NCBI GenBank assembly: GCA_024305405.1
Contig: JAKNDB010000099.1
Location: 186,001-250,000 of the forward strand
Source: Dirofilaria immitis
Taxonomy: Eukaryota > Nematoda > Chromadorea > Rhabditida > Onchocercidae
Length of the DNA: 64,000 nt
Reading direction: 5' to 3'
Below are positions 63,664 through 64,000 of this stretch, piece after piece. The stretch's first letter is position 1. The number at the start of each line of letters is the position of its first letter. The position numbers and the translations under genes are program-made. Below the pieces are notes generated by a model. It worked only from the letters and a program-made list of their open reading frames with translations, ran no database searches and was not told the DNA's origin.

Positions 63664-64000
63664 CTGAAATTTATTTTTGAACATGACAAATTAATCTTTC
63701 GACAGATTAATCTGTCATCTCTTTTTAACAATTCTTTTCATCGTCAATTGCGATTATAGGAAACAATTACAGGAAATAATTGCAATTGTTGATGAATAAA
63801 AGATACCATATTTGTTATTGAATTTTCTATTCTCAAATCAAACTTCAAAGTAGCAACAACAAGAAAACAATAAAATAACAAAATTTTCACTATGTAATTT
63901 TGCATTCAAAAATTTTTTCTTTCCTTAATCCATTGGAAAGTAAATTTAATACAATTTTTATTTTCCTTATTTCATCATAATTTTTAAAAAGATGTCGAAA
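63664..64000 (-). other. Intron of the lustrin-type gene running off the window
   Basis: AT-rich sequence upstream (on the minus strand) of the exon ending at 63663, which begins directly after a TTTCAG acceptor. No further exon is visible before the edge. Confidence 0.5.

Noticed and set aside
1..64000. CRISPR arrays, bacterial operons or a prophage
   Set aside because: No spaced direct repeats of that kind, no ribosome-binding-site-led gene runs; the DNA is eukaryotic throughout apart from the glmS fragment.

Overview
The window is AT-rich nuclear DNA of a nematode, most likely a filarial or related spirurid worm. The evidence is small exons with GT-AG introns, a FLP-25-type neuropeptide gene, an intron-rich ataxin-2 gene, SXP/RAL-2-like (DUF148) secreted protein genes, a decayed BEL/Pao LTR retrotransposon and a fragment of a bacterial-type glmS gene of the kind expected from Wolbachia DNA inserted in a filarial chromosome. 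The species is an inference; no single feature names it.

Layout. 0.2-3.9 kb (-): a TBC1D5-type RabGAP. 6.4-15.9 kb (-): ataxin-2 with Lsm, LsmAD, PAM2 and poly-Q segments in about 24 exons. 18.07 kb (+): tRNA-Gly(GCC). 18.2-21.4 kb (-): a TBC1D10-type RabGAP. 22.1-22.6 kb (-): a two-exon small secreted protein. 23.0-46.8 kb is a rearranged, repeat-rich block. A 3.7-kb unit carrying an SXP/RAL-2-like gene lies at 23.0-26.7 kb in one orientation and at 43.2-46.8 kb in the other. A 2.6-kb segment occurs directly repeated at 31.0-33.6 and 41.9-44.5 kb. Between these arms lie a Pao element (26.7-30.9 kb, -), a divergent DCAF11/WDR-23-like WD40 gene (34.1-37.3 kb, -) and a new two-exon single-pass membrane protein gene (39.0-39.9 kb, +) with a decayed partial copy beside it. 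47.3-47.8 kb (+): the glmS fragment. 47.8-53.5 kb (-): a nicotinic-receptor-type Cys-loop channel subunit without the vicinal-cysteine alpha motif. 56.1-57.4 kb (-): flp-25. 60.2 kb to beyond the right edge (-): a lustrin/EB cysteine-rich secreted protein.

The genes do not form an operon or obvious pathway. Two RabGAPs flank ataxin-2, and the right part holds two neuronal signalling genes (a receptor subunit and a neuropeptide). The most pervasive oddity is technical or evolutionary: in at least five otherwise well-conserved genes the reading frame is lost by exactly one missing base, usually in a short homopolymer. Restoring one base at each place recovers the family motif and the intron phase. 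This looks like systematic consensus error, so the affected genes are annotated as probable genes, not pseudogenes.

Most exon boundaries were read by eye from frame, family similarity and GT/AG sites; they are approximate unless stated.
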